DNA from: Haemonchus contortus
Taxonomy: Eukaryota > Nematoda > Chromadorea > Rhabditida > Trichostrongylidae
Direction: 5' to 3'
Length of the DNA stretch: 64,000 bases
NCBI GenBank assembly: GCA_000469685.2
Contig: LS997566.1
Coordinates: 17,427,545 to 17,491,544 of the forward strand
Numbering within the stretch: the stretch's first letter is position 1; each line of letters opens with the position of its first letter. This document shows positions 12,101 through 24,500 of the stretch, piece after piece. The position numbers and the translations under genes were made by a program. The notes below the pieces were generated by a model. That model worked only from the letters and a program-made list of their open reading frames with translations. It did no database searches and had not been told where the DNA came from.

Positions 12101-15100
12101 ATGGTAGCGAGCCATAAATAAATGGTATCGCCAGTCCTTCACACCGACCTGAATGGATCCAATGGTAATGGTTGGAAACGAACCAGGAATGGTAGGCATG
12201 AATATTTTAATAGGTTGAAAGAGTACTTAACGATAATTTTGAAGCATCTATTTCAAGTGAAATAATGGAAGAAGTGGTACAGAACAGTGTAAGCAAGGGT
12301 GGCGGAAAAAACGCACAAATAATCATTGGATTTTATAAAATATAAGACTCCGAACAAGTAACAAGAAAGGGGGTTTTACGAAATGACTGCCTGGGAGCCT
12401 TTCATTTAAGCATGCTATTCGTCTCGCCCTGTGAATAGTGTCGTAATAACAAGGACGCTATAACAGGGCAGCTTTGAGTGTCTGCGTCGGTAAAACCGGT
12501 TTAAGAGCCTTATTACTCCTTGTCTGGACCATTTTTCGGCCCAACAGTGGCCCATGTACTGTTTGCGAAACCACAGATTCATTCTCAGTTATGAATGGTG
12601 TCTGTCCTCTCAAAATAACGTTCTTAACAATAGGTGTGATATTTACCACAACTCTCTTCCATCTACTCGTTAGTAAATAAAGGAGCTTTCCCTAGAACGG
12701 GCTGTCTTTGATGCGACGAAGAACTGCGAAAGAAGCCCGTCACTGGATGGTCATAATCCATGCGGTTTTTATTTTTCAGAATAATGACAAGCAAGCAAGA
12801 TAAGTAGTCAGCCAACCGAGGGTTTTTGTAAAACACTGTTTCCTCCCTAACACTGAATGACCGAATCCCACCATGACAAATTCGGGACCTTGAAATTTTT
12901 AAGCGACGGTCAGTTCTAAAAAACTGGCTTAAAAAAAGCAACCAAACGTATCATTTATGAACCCAACTGAATGCTGAGTGAACTCCTCGGGAGGAGTAGG
13001 GACGGCCTAATTCTCTTCTATGTATGTGAAGCACTAATCTTCACTATTCCACTGTATTAATTAGTAATATGAATGTGAAGGAAAACAACCAAGTCATTGT
13101 CACTATTTTTACATTTTTTCGATATGAAAGGCATAAAACGGTTTTTTTATTCAAGCCAACAACCATAACACTTACCCTTACTTAGCATTGCATAGGAGGA
13201 GATTTCAATTTCGTGAACTATTTGTAGGAGATCAGCGTTTGCTGAAGCTGAGGTCGGAGGAGCAGTGCCACACGTATCTTTATAGTTTTTCTGGAGCGAT
13301 TCAGCAGTAGGGATCTAAAGCGCAATTAATTGAGTTGTTGTAAGCATACCATCGAAGACCACATGGCTACGGACACTTTCGTTTTTCTTCAATTGTACCC
13401 AGAGAGAGGTAGAGCTTATGCATCGAAAAAATTGTTTTATCTTCCCATTGTGTTTCATTCGTTGCCTTTTACTTTCATCACAAATAAAGGCAATGTGTTA
13501 AGTGGTATGAAAAAAACCTACCTTGGCTATGACTGTGCGCGGAAGGTTCTGAGAGTTGCTCGGCCATGTCAAGTGAAGTCGAACAATGTTGGACATATAT
13601 CCCGTAATGTCACCCAGGAACTCATCCTTAAACAAAATTTTGTTTGTTGATTCGAAAATGCTGTGACACCTACAAATGTATGTATGTAAGCCTCAAATCG
13701 GATTTGTTGAGTGCAACTATGCTGAACCTTAGGCTGGCAGCCTCTCTGGGTCCTTGCAACCTTCTGCGCACATAGGTTTCTAGACAGAATTCTATTCTGG
13801 AGGTGCCTGTGGGAAATCTTTTCGATAGCAACAGGATAAAGGGTCATCGAATTCGAATCGTGCCGATACTCATTCGCGGTGTGATCGAAATTAATCTTTT
13901 CATTACAACAGCGTTGGGGCTGATTGCAAATGTAATACTGCAAGAGGTCTAGATGATTTTGACACTGAAGAACTACTGAAGACCTCAGTCTCTGTTTAAT
14001 AGTGGTTGGGTTGTTCATAGAGGTTGTGAAGGAGAAGTTACATCCCATCGAGGAACCACAACAAAGGTTCCCAACTATCTTCATAAGCTCATAGCTCTGC
14101 TCATCTGAAGTTTGAAAAAAAGTGATCAAAGAGTAGCAAATGAACGGAGAGCTCAAATGCTTATTGTAGGCGAACAGAGTCCGACGGGTTCAGTTCCACC
14201 AAAACGTAACCCTATTTAGAAACGTTGAGTCCGGGAAGTAGGTGAGTTGCAGTCATTAAACGAAGAGGAATATTAATGGTAGGTGGATGCATATCGAGAA
14301 AGGTGGGCGAAAAGCTAAAATGACATAATTGGGCAGCAACTAGAAGCAGAGGTTACGCTCGTGGTAATCGGGTCATGGGCAAAATTGAGTTGACCCTATC
14401 CTTACTGTTCTGGATCGGAAATTTTCGACACTTTAATGTCTTGATTTGCTGCGTCATTATATTTTTCAAGAATTTTTATTGACTGAGTATAAAGTAAGCA
14501 AAGCGAAAGACCAGATGAGTAGAAAAACTCGACGTTTGAAGAAAATAATTTCTTTCTTTTTTAGAAGTATTATATGTCTTGCATATGAGCAGCTGGAGAA
14601 GTTTCCGCCCTGTAAAGACAACAGTTTTTTTTTCAGAAATCAACGAGCTTCCAGAAATGTGATCATTCGATTCGGTCCCTCTTATCTTGAACTTCAGTGC
14701 TGCAGTTTCTTTTGTATCAAATTTCATTCCAAAGCGAGAGTCACCAAGAAAGATAACTCTGTCATTCGCGTACTGTGCCCCCTTCTGACGCATTAGCGTG
14801 TGCGTCGGACCTCCATACTAACCGGTAAGGAACAATGGGAACAGGAACTCCCGTATGCATATTGGAGGTCTGCTTGGCAGTTTAGTCCATCTCACCATCC
14901 CTCTTGGAGATTAGTGAATAGGATCTCGGGACATAGCACATCTTCTTCCACCACTAGAACGTCGCGGAGCATTTCATGTCGAGTTTGATGAATCTATTTT
15001 ACAAAACTTTGTAACCCTTGTTTCACAGCTTTGTTCTTGGCAATGACGGGGGACGTGTTTCCGAAGAAGGCGACCTATACGGGGCTGACTTTCCAACCTT

Positions 15101-18100
15101 TTGGAGCGAAGAAATAATGCTAAGCATAATAACGTAGAGGCCTGCTGTGGAAGTTCGGAGTCTTTTGCAGTACGTCATCACCCGAAGCTGTCTTCACCTG
15201 CACCAATTCCTCTACGGCATGCTCTGACCGGTTCCCCTTCAACAATAAAATACACAAAGCAACCCGAGGGAAAAAGTATAACCCGAAGGAAACTCGAGTA
15301 TCGAGGGCAAAGTCGAGGTTGCTAGCAGACTTAGTGTCCGACTTTGCGCCGTCGCGAGCAAGCTCGCTGCAAACTTTGATAGCAGTCTTGCCGCTTTGAA
15401 CTGCAAATACCGTAATCACCAATTGGAGCCACGTCCTACTATGTCTGGTATGCCTTACGCAGATTTATATTGACGGTTGAGAAACAGTGCTGACAATAGA
15501 AGCACATCCTTAGACAATACTCGAAACCGTAACAGCTGTTGCTCTCAAATATTGTTTGTATTTGTATTTGTTCCATAACTACAATGAGATGCAAGGCCAG
15601 TTCAGAGATAAGTTATTGTTTCCATGACCACAGAAGGCTCTGAAATGTTGAGAAACTAAATTCAAGTCATTCAGTTTAAGTTCAGAATTAATCTATGGGG
15701 ACTGCATGACTCAAAATATCTGATGAAAAGTGGGAATCAAAATTACTGTCGACACTTGTTTTCGGAATGTAAAGTGCAATTTGAGCATGCGCTATCTAGT
15801 GTTCAGCGTCAACCCGATTTGTGTGAAAGGAAAAATGATATGCTACCACCTTGCAGAAGCGTCAAGCTTTCGACTGCATACTCAGCAGCAATCATGATAA
15901 GAAAAAAACGTCACTAACGTAAATCCCCATCTTAATTCATTATCAACCCTTATTAACTTAGCTTCGTCTTCGTTCGTTTTTCTCACGAACATGTTTCAAA
16001 GACGACGTTCTTGGAAACGGAATGGTTCCTGATGCTCCTTCCACGCAGAACGGAATCAATATCTCTGAGTGCTCTAGGTTCGTGTATCTAGGTCGGGAAG
16101 TCAACATGGTGAATAACCTAGCTCCAGAGCTGAGAAGAAGGGAATGAGCGGCGTGGGGAGTATTTAAGAATATCGAGGGAGTAGGCAAGAGTCCGGCTCC
16201 GCGCACACCTTTTCAACACTACTGTCCTTCGTGCTTTGACGCACGCCTCGGAGACTTGGACACTACGAAAGCAGGATGAGCATGCTGTCAGCCTTTCTCG
16301 GCGCGCTTTGGAGATTTTCGGACGAAATTTCCCTATACACGCAAGTGCTGAAGGGAATCCGGAGTTCCGAGCTCCGTCATCGAACGAAGATCATGGTTGT
16401 CGTTGAGCCAAGAAATTGAAGATCAGGTGCGCCGGACTCGCCATGCGATATAGTGATGACCGTTGGACCCCAACGGTTACGGACTGGATCCTACGGGACG
16501 TCAAGCAATCATCAGGACGGCCGCCGGCGCAGTGGTCAGACTTCTTCACGAAAACTCTGAACGAAAGGAATGTTTTGCCCTATGTCCCTGAAGCGAGGAC
16601 GATTCACTGGACCACTCTGGCTCGTGACAGGGACGAATATAGACGCTACTGACGCCCGCTCGGGGAAATTGATGATCAGCGGGACGACAGGTGATACACG
16701 AGATTACTTTCAGCTATGCGACCATTTGGGTAATTGGAGACGATAATTGTTGTCTTTTCCAGGTTCGAATTTAGATAGATTAAAAGCAAGGATCAAGGAT
16801 TAGTGTTTGAGCGTTTATCAGTCCCGTTTTTGAGATCTCCCTGAGGGCGTTTATAAACACAAACGTATCTGATACCATTTTAGCAGCACCGGATAACTGA
16901 AACCAGATTCGATCTCAGGGCCATCACTCGTCACTACACCACCTTTTCCCGTTGACCCAGGTAGTTGCCAGTAATATTGTCATTTGTATTAAAGATCGAA
17001 AAACAACAGTAACTTTACGAGAGAAGGTGGAGCAGTAGCTCTTTGCCAAGAGTCTGAAGCAACTATAGGAAATCATATTTATTGAGCCACGAACTACAGT
17101 CTCTGATTTATTTTGGGAAAGGGTTGCGTGAGACACTGACGCTTATCTTGCTTAGATAAGCTTACTTTGCTGCAGGTGACGAAATCTAGATAAGGATCTA
17201 AATAAGGAGAAAAAAAACATGGGTGTCAAGTTCACCTGAGAGAAATTGTTGGACCGTGCTAACTGATCATGTTTAGGCGCATAGGAACAATCCCGTGGAA
17301 TGGAAGGAATTAAACTTCCATAAGCTGAGTAACTAAGATCAAAACATTGTCATGAAAGCTAAATACAAATTATAGACCAGAGAAGAGGCTAACAATTGCA
17401 ACTTCTGGGCTTGCAGGGACTTTTGAGGGCAACCACATTAGCATACGTCCAAAAATAGTGGATTGATGGAGCTGTGTGGCACAATGTCGAGGACTCTTTG
17501 CCCAGGGGCGGACCAAATCATGGAGGAGATGTTCGTCAACCAGGAGGCAGTACTCATCTCAATGCTACTCAATACCCAGTAAGCTCTATAGTATCAATAG
17601 CTACTTCCCACTTGCCATACTAGCATCCAAAAATTGTCTACATCTTTGCAGAAATCATCTCTGAAGGAGGGTAAGTACAGAAGAACGGGACTGTAGATGA
17701 GTTTTACCTTACCTGAAACACTTCCGTAAGTATCTCTATCTAATTACTTCGAATGAAACGGCTTTGAATATCATATCATATCATATCATATCATATCATA
17801 TCATATCATATCATATCATATCATATCATATCATATCATATCATATCATTTACCATTCGCTACTGACATTTAACATTCGCTACTGACGCTACGTGGCGAC
17901 AGCGAATTTTATATCCGTTTGAGCTTCGGATTGATGGGATGGGTGAGTTATGGTTCGAATTATGGGTTTGAATTCGCCCTTCGCCAGGGGGTAATGCGCT
18001 TTTTGGATACAATACAATTGTCTCGAGTTGCTGCTTTAGGCTTTTGAAGAAAACGATTGCGACCTCGGACAGCACAAGAGTACCGTGTCATGAGCTTTGA

Positions 18101-19311
18101 ACAGTATTATACATAATTAAGACTAGATCTCAAATTTCAAGAACATGAGGACCTTTTGCTTCCCAACGTCTCTGGAGGAAGATGTGAGCCAATGGAGAAG
18201 AGGTGACTTCTCGTCCTCTTCAATGCAGAGGGAAAAAGAGAGCACAATGAGACCTGGGAGAAGTAAGAAAAGAAGGGAGAAGGGGAACGAGTACTTTTGA
18301 AGAATAGGTCTTTCTGACGAGCGGTTTTCACATTACTACGCTTGATTTTGACTGAAAGACCTATCTCTTATACACATTCCACTGCTAATATGGATAAACT
18401 ACAAACAAAAAGCACATGTTGAGGTTCGAGATGGTTTTGTCTGATTTTTTCTGACGAATCAGTATCTTCAATTACGAAAATTGCCGAAGGCACCATGGCA
18501 ACATTGTGAAGGTTTTCGCGTTCGGAACAATGACGATCCAATTACATTTTTTGGATGTTGGCAAGTAAGCAGGTGGTCATGACTAGAGAGTTTCAAGAAC
18601 TTTGCGATGTGCAAATGCGAGAACAAGTAGGAGCCGCTGATGTAAAGTAAAGCGGTATAGTCAAGAACTTCACGTTGCAAAAAGCTAGTTAAAGGAACTG
18701 CACAGATGACCTTAGGTGAATGCCATTATCTCTGATAAGGTAATCAACTGTTACCCTCCCTGTCGGTTCTGTATCGTCACGAGTTCGGAGAGCTTTTGTA
18801 GATTTCTGTTTCCTTCTGCTTTGGGGCAGAAAAAAAGTGGAAGAATGTCGAGCGGTTAATTACTGCTTGGGATATAAGCCGAAACGAGGCAGCCGCGCAG
18901 TTCGCTTGACGGATAACCGATTTTCTTTTGGATATTCATCCTAGACAACTGCGAGACGAAGGTTATTCCTCAGGTTCTTGGTACTGTAGTTTTCGGCATA
19001 GAATGCGCATAAATTTTCAATTCTGACTGAACTGAACAAACTTCAACTGAATGTTTCAACCGCTTCATTGTACAAATCTAACTATCTAATAGAGGTAAAA
19101 ATATTGTGGTAAAAACAATCTTAAAATTTCCAGGAAATTTCCGAAATTTATAAATTACTTACATATAACATAACATGACCGTAAAACATCAGTTTTTGAA
19201 ATACTGATTTCAATAAAGTTCCCAACTAACCTTGGCTATAGAGGGTTTCTGCCTATGTTCTCGTTCCAGCACTTCTACCACCCATAGCTTCAGATCAGCG
19301 AATTTGTCCAT
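9188..19311 (-). CDS. CHK kinase-like (EcKL/DUF1679-type) protein, paralogue 1, nine exons
   Basis: Exons read on the minus strand: 19231-19311 (ATG), 13522-13626, 13176-13314, 12015-12148, 11566-11652, 11308-11473, 10714-10823, 10469-10621, 9188-9382 (stop). They join to an open frame of 389 residues with consistent phases. Family landmarks are an N-lobe strand ending LPRTVIAK, a hinge-like MEDI block, [14 protein letters not shown], the Brenner-type loop [11 protein letters not shown] (H245, D247, N252) and IIDW (D265), then [11 protein letters not shown] and a helical C-terminus. The family has the aminoglycoside-phosphotransferase fold; insect members phosphorylate ecdysteroids, but the nematode substrate is unknown. 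The 5' exon is placed by analogy with paralogue 2 across a 5.6-kb intron, so that link is the weakest. The second exon uses a TTTAAG acceptor. Cytosolic location is inferred (no signal peptide). Confidence 0.9.
9628..9920 (-). mobile_element. tRNA-derived SINE copy 1
   Basis: In the last intron of kinase paralogue 1. The minus strand carries a tRNA-like head with a B box (complement of 9849-9861, GGGATTCGAACCC) and a diverged A box near 9900. The body is shared with copies at 55.9, 58.0 and 61.2 kb, and the tail reads GATAAAGTTTT on the plus strand. Confidence 0.72.
13700..15960. other. Part of the large first intron of kinase paralogue 1, nothing recognised
   Basis: Between the second exon (to 13626) and an RTE fragment I see no exon matching the kinase family or any other gene. 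Open frames are short and without family signature. Confidence 0.4.
15985..16706 (+). mobile_element. RTE LINE 3' fragment
   Basis: Broken-frame matches to the RTE C-terminal region: [15 protein letters not shown], then an [20 protein letters not shown] block and [12 protein letters not shown], ending with the tail that also closes the 2.65-5.17 kb copy (GACGANAGGTGATACA-like). It is 5' truncated, as is typical of LINE insertion, and lies in intron 1 of kinase paralogue 1. Confidence 0.82.
16710..19230. other. Intronic stretch with microsatellite only
   Basis: Apart from the ATATC tract no gene or mobile element is recognised between the RTE fragment and the first exon of kinase paralogue 1. 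Confidence 0.4.
17768..17849. repeat. (ATATC)n microsatellite, about 16 units
   Basis: An uninterrupted pentanucleotide tract of about 80 bp in intron 1 of kinase paralogue 1. It is followed at 17850-17890 by a 20-bp unit (ATTCGCTACTGAC core) present twice. Confidence 0.95.
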
Positions 19312-20364
19312 ATTTGATTTTTGGAATCGTATGAAGGAAGAGGAGTACCACAACTATGGAGTGCAGTCGATCGCTTTTACAATCAATCAGAAGGGGCCAT
19401 ATCTCTCCAGCAAACAAGTCATCTTATCAATAAGTAGAAGAGCAACCCTCGACCTTTCGGTTTGAGAACGAATTCTTCAGATAGTGGGCTGCCCATGAGA
19501 TCAAGGGCTGATAGCGACACAGTCAAGCAGGAAGTTGACATTGTTTTGTTTTCTAGCTAGTGCATTATCAAAAAGCGACAGCATGTTCTCAAACAAATTT
19601 TGTCCTGTAACAAAATTATCGTAGTCCCCTACCTGCAATTGCCTTCATCACCGTGAGACCGTCGGGGTAATCTCGATAACAGAAAATTGACAAGGTAACG
19701 TAATGGGTGGTTGCCAAAAAGCAGGTGGAACCGGTAGATAAGGTAGATGTAGAAAAACCGTAAAAACAAAATCTGATAAATAGGACTTACAAGTTCCATA
19801 CTTTTTCTCATACTTTCATACCTTCTTTTTCACAACAATGACGGATCCAAAACAACTATATAAGAGAGGCTCTGCATTGTCTATTGGAAGATTGAAGTGA
19901 TGTACGTTACCCTTGGAACGTCTGGACGTCCCTTAATCGAGTAGAAAGCAGAATCCGCTGAGTTAGAGATAGTCGTTGGAACAATATTTTGGCTGCCGAC
20001 TCAGGCGCTACCCAAGGGACAGAGTTCAGTACATATTTGGGACGTGTCTCGTTTCCGCGGTTGCATTTATCTCCCAAAACTTTCAAAACCATTGGCTACA
20101 GTCCCTTTCGCTCAATCTTCTTGCCCTTCAGGACAACACACATGTGCTTTCACAGCCTTCGCTACCCTAGCAGTCACAGACAGGACATCAAATAGAAAAA
20201 GGAGAGCATGTTTCGAAACAAGGGAATATAATATTTCTCATTACCCTCTAATTTTCATTTTTCTCTATCCGAGTAGGACTTGCACGAATTGACACAGAGA
20301 GCAATCGGTACTTCCATCTAGCGAAATGTAAGGTACACAAGAAAGGTTGTATCCCTCCTTGCGT

Positions 20365-20835
20365 ACCTTGGACCACCTGTTACCCCGTTGACCATCGACT
20401 TGCTCGTACTCTATTTCCAGTAACGTCTCCATTCGTTCCTGTAACGAGCCAGGATAAACCTTCCTGCTCGAGAAATACGTGGCATATCAATCTTTTCGAG
20501 AAAATTCAAACGGCGGCGGTCTTGGAGATCGTTTAGCATTCGTATGGATAGAGTCGGTTATCTCCCGACTCTAGCAGCATCACCAAATCGCATGATGTGC
20601 TCGATCCACCTAGTCTTCAATTTCTTGGCATGAGTATCAGCGTCCTCGACCTTTTTCAGCTGACAGGCAGGGTGGTATTTTGCATTATATCGAATTTCGA
20701 GAATTCGAGTATTCACAAGTATATGAAGCCAATCGGTGAACAGGCGGGAGCCGAGGACTCTACAACGGTCATCAACCCAAGTTCCATCAGTGAAATGACT
20801 GTCGCATTCCGATATTTTTATCGAGTCCATCTGTC
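20365..20835 (-). mobile_element. RTE-like LINE 3' fragment (divergent subfamily)
   Basis: Minus-strand translation shows HAKKLKTRWIEHIMRFGD, the RTE C-terminal motif (usual form KIRWAGHVMR), followed in other frames by the equivalent of the DRDEWRRYW block. It lies between the two kinase paralogues. It diverges from the other RTE pieces, suggesting another subfamily. Confidence 0.65.
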
Positions 20836-21536
20836 AAGACCGAGTATTCGCCACGGCATCACCCTTGCTAACCCCATCACTAACATGGCCAGCAGATTTT
20901 CTTCATGAACTCTTCGACAAATTCTTGTTATCGAGACTCCGCTCCGGTATGCATATAATACTGAACAATATCGCATACATGAACTATTTTCGCTTTCTTA
21001 CGCAGAAAAAAATCTCGAAAAACGACTTCAAAGTTAGACGTACGCCATCGACCTTGAATACAACTGGGAATTCCGAATACTCTGTGATCATTCAATGAAT
21101 GACCTTCATATCCACTGTTCCTGATTCAGAAAGAACTTTCGCAGCGCTGTTTTTGAATACGCCATACGGTCTTGGCCCACAATTCGATGTTCCTAAGAGG
21201 GGAAGATCTTGTTAGTGATTACGGGAATGAGTATTCCCTCAGCTCACTCGTCTGTTTTCAGAAGATTGTTCTGATCAGTTTCGCATAAAATAGCTCTATT
21301 CTCCCTAGCCATAACCCACACGATTCAAGGCAGTCGCGAAAAGTAAATCCTAAGGATTTTATTTCAATATAACAAGTAAATACTACATAATGAGACGTAA
21401 TACGTCACCCATTAGTTACGATGAATCTTGATATCTGTTCACAGTAGAAGTTAGAACATTATTATACAAGTGAAGTGAACAATAGCATAGTTAATAACCG
21501 ATAAAGGACCGTTTCGGTGATTAATTGAAAAAAAAA

Positions 21537-24500
21537 TCAAATGTTGTTAGTGTGGTGCCAGTTGTGAGTGGCTATAGCCTCCTCAACAACACTATGAAGT
21601 CTGGCTACCATCTCCAATACGCGCGTTTCGTCGTCTGACTTGCTTTTTCGAATTACATTCGTACGTAGCCAAAAACCAACGGCGAACACTGTTTGACCAC
21701 AGGTGTATGGAAGAGTACGGTAGTAGTCGTCCTGAAGGTAATTTTGATAAGTAAACGAAACTATTCCTTCGAACAAGCGCTAATAACTAGCGGGCAACAG
21801 CGATCGAGCTACTATAGCTGCTTTTACGGGAGAAGGGCACCACTGACGGGTTGGGAGAAGCCAGGTAAAAGCGTCATCCAGCATGCGAGTTGCATGGTAA
21901 GCTCTAAAAGAGCAACGGGTTCATGAGCGTTGGGATGTCCTGTCATCAAGTGCACGACTCGGTCTGCCACTGCTAGCATGTGGCTGTATCTCACTTACTT
22001 AGTGATGTTAATTTTAGATGGAAGGAATGGTTGGCAATGGCTCAGCCAATACAGTTACCTATCTACAGACCAAATTATGCGTACCCATATTCTCAGATCA
22101 GGTTTTGGAAGTTTTTATCTTGTCACTTGTTAGGGTCAATTTCAGCGAAGACACTAGCATGATATGGACCCTGAAGTCATAGGTTTCACATAGTATCATC
22201 TGCGTGCCTTTCTCTGGGTGTTTATATCCGAGCGCCCTGGCAATCAGAGTGCGAGGTCCTCGGAAGCTACACAAGTTACTACGAAGAATATGGGAGCAAT
22301 GCTTTCCATCAATGTAGGTCATGGGCACTGAATACCAGTACATTGCATTGAAGTCAAAGCACCTAGTTGGGATGACAAGGAGAGAGAGTAGTGACAGTAT
22401 TCCCGTTAGCCGCGTTTCGTTCTGCCATCTTTCATTCCACCACTTTCAAATAGAAGAATAAACGCTTCACTCCTCAAGCTCATTCATTCACAAAACATGT
22501 GTCAAATGACTAACCTCTAGGTCCTCAAATGTGAACGGGACCTCAATATTTCTTTCGCTCATCTTGATCTGCATTTGCTTAAAATAGTATCGGAGCAGTA
22601 TAGGCGTCATCCGTAACCGTCGATCCACAGAGCACGATGTGACCAGGACTCGTTGAAGATCTTCGGTCTAAAATAGACACTTATGATAACGTCCATTTCA
22701 TGAACAGAGCAATTGCTCCCAGCGATTGTACTCATTACTTCCATTCAGGGCCGTAAAAGTACAGTTCCTGCTGCGAGGAGTATCAAGTTCACGCAAAAGA
22801 ACGAATTTGAGGTTTTGTTTTCTGTAATCGGTTTGAACCTCATCTTTTTAGAAGTTGGGTACTTTTGAAATATGGCTTTATTCTTTTTGAGGCCTTACTC
22901 TGTGATACCACATACATTCTTCACTGAGGACTCTTTTTCATCAGAGGACTATTAACCGTTTTGTGACGAGGCTATCGGGCTTGAGCCCAAGTTGTGGATG
23001 GAAGGATAAATCGCGAATCCTCAGAAGATGTAAACCTGCCTCCTAGCAAGCGTCCTCAATGCGTGTGTAGTCTGTAGGTGCAGTTAGTATCTTGTACAAC
23101 AGCTCAGCCAATGGCTTATATTCAAGTGACTGGGAAGTATTTGAGAGGCGTTTCAAAGTTGCCTTCGACGTTTACGTCCCTTCTCTACTCTCAGACAGGT
23201 TAGCTAGCTACCAGAATTCTACCCAGCCATTATCCCAAACCCGAGGAAGCAAAAGATGCGGCAGCATTGGGTATTACTGCTCGGGAGAGACTGCTAAAAT
23301 TTTAGAACCATTGCAGGCTGCCCAAAAGAAGAAGGATTAAATGGTGACCTTCACTGCATCCCACGTCACTCATGGTAATTCGCAGTGCCAGGTGCCCTCT
23401 CATTCGCTATGGCAGCTTCATAGCGAAGCAGATCACATGATCTTCAATCGAGAGTTTTTGCCTGTCTGACTGCGCTCTTGTTTCGAAGTTCCGCACACGA
23501 TCGTACCGTGGCCTTCCAAGCTAGATAATAGATTCTGTTATTGTTAGGAGAGAGCTAGAATTTCAAAAAGCGAAGCCCAAGACCGACATAAATTGAGATC
23601 ATTTCACTTTCCTGGTAAGTTTGTGAGAAGATCTCGTTATCGACAATATCCACGAGGAGTATAAAAAGCTCATCGAACATCTTTATGAAAGGGATAGTAA
23701 AGCAGAGAGTTCACGGGTCACCTAGAGGAGCTCTCTTCAGGACTCTCGAGCCGAACGCCGTTGCAGAATTGCGCGAGCTGCAGGCGATCACCAACTGGCG
23801 TCTCAACTGCCAAGACTATACAGAGAAGCATAGGAAAACCTGCTGGAGGGATAACATTAATTCAGACTGAAACTGAGAAGAATGACGCCCGTCGAAGTTT
23901 CGTCAATTACAAGACGACTTGCCTTTCTCTCCCAAACGAAAGAGGTTCTGAATTTCCATGGGCATTGAAGAACGCCATCCACGGCTCTACTCGTAACTCT
24001 TCGACAGCCATGCCTACCTAACAGCTTAGGCAGGTACGTTGCTCATTCAGTTCTTAGTTCAAGACGACACGCCATCACGTTGATAAACAATTGCACGGCG
24101 CCTGGTCCTGATAGGATCAAACCAGAACATCTAACCAGCAGTCCGCCAGCTACAATCAAGCCTCCACGGCTCTCCACGCGTTGTTCCTCGGAATAGGAGA
24201 TGTGTCCCACGCCCAAAATTTAATGTCTTCTTCTAGTAATTAAATTGGAACTACAGTGCGTCGCAAAATGATACAGCCACCTCTAATTTTCCCAAAAACT
24301 CACAGTATATGATGTTTCTGAAAAACTGCCAAAGTAAAAAATGTGTCAAATTTGAATTGCAATTCGCACATTATCACCAAATTCAGCTCGAAAACACAAA
24401 CATTTTTTTGGTCAATTTTTCAATAAAGGGTGCTTTTCCAACGTCGCAAAATGATACAGCCACTAACAAAATTAATTTATTTAACAACAAACATACAACA

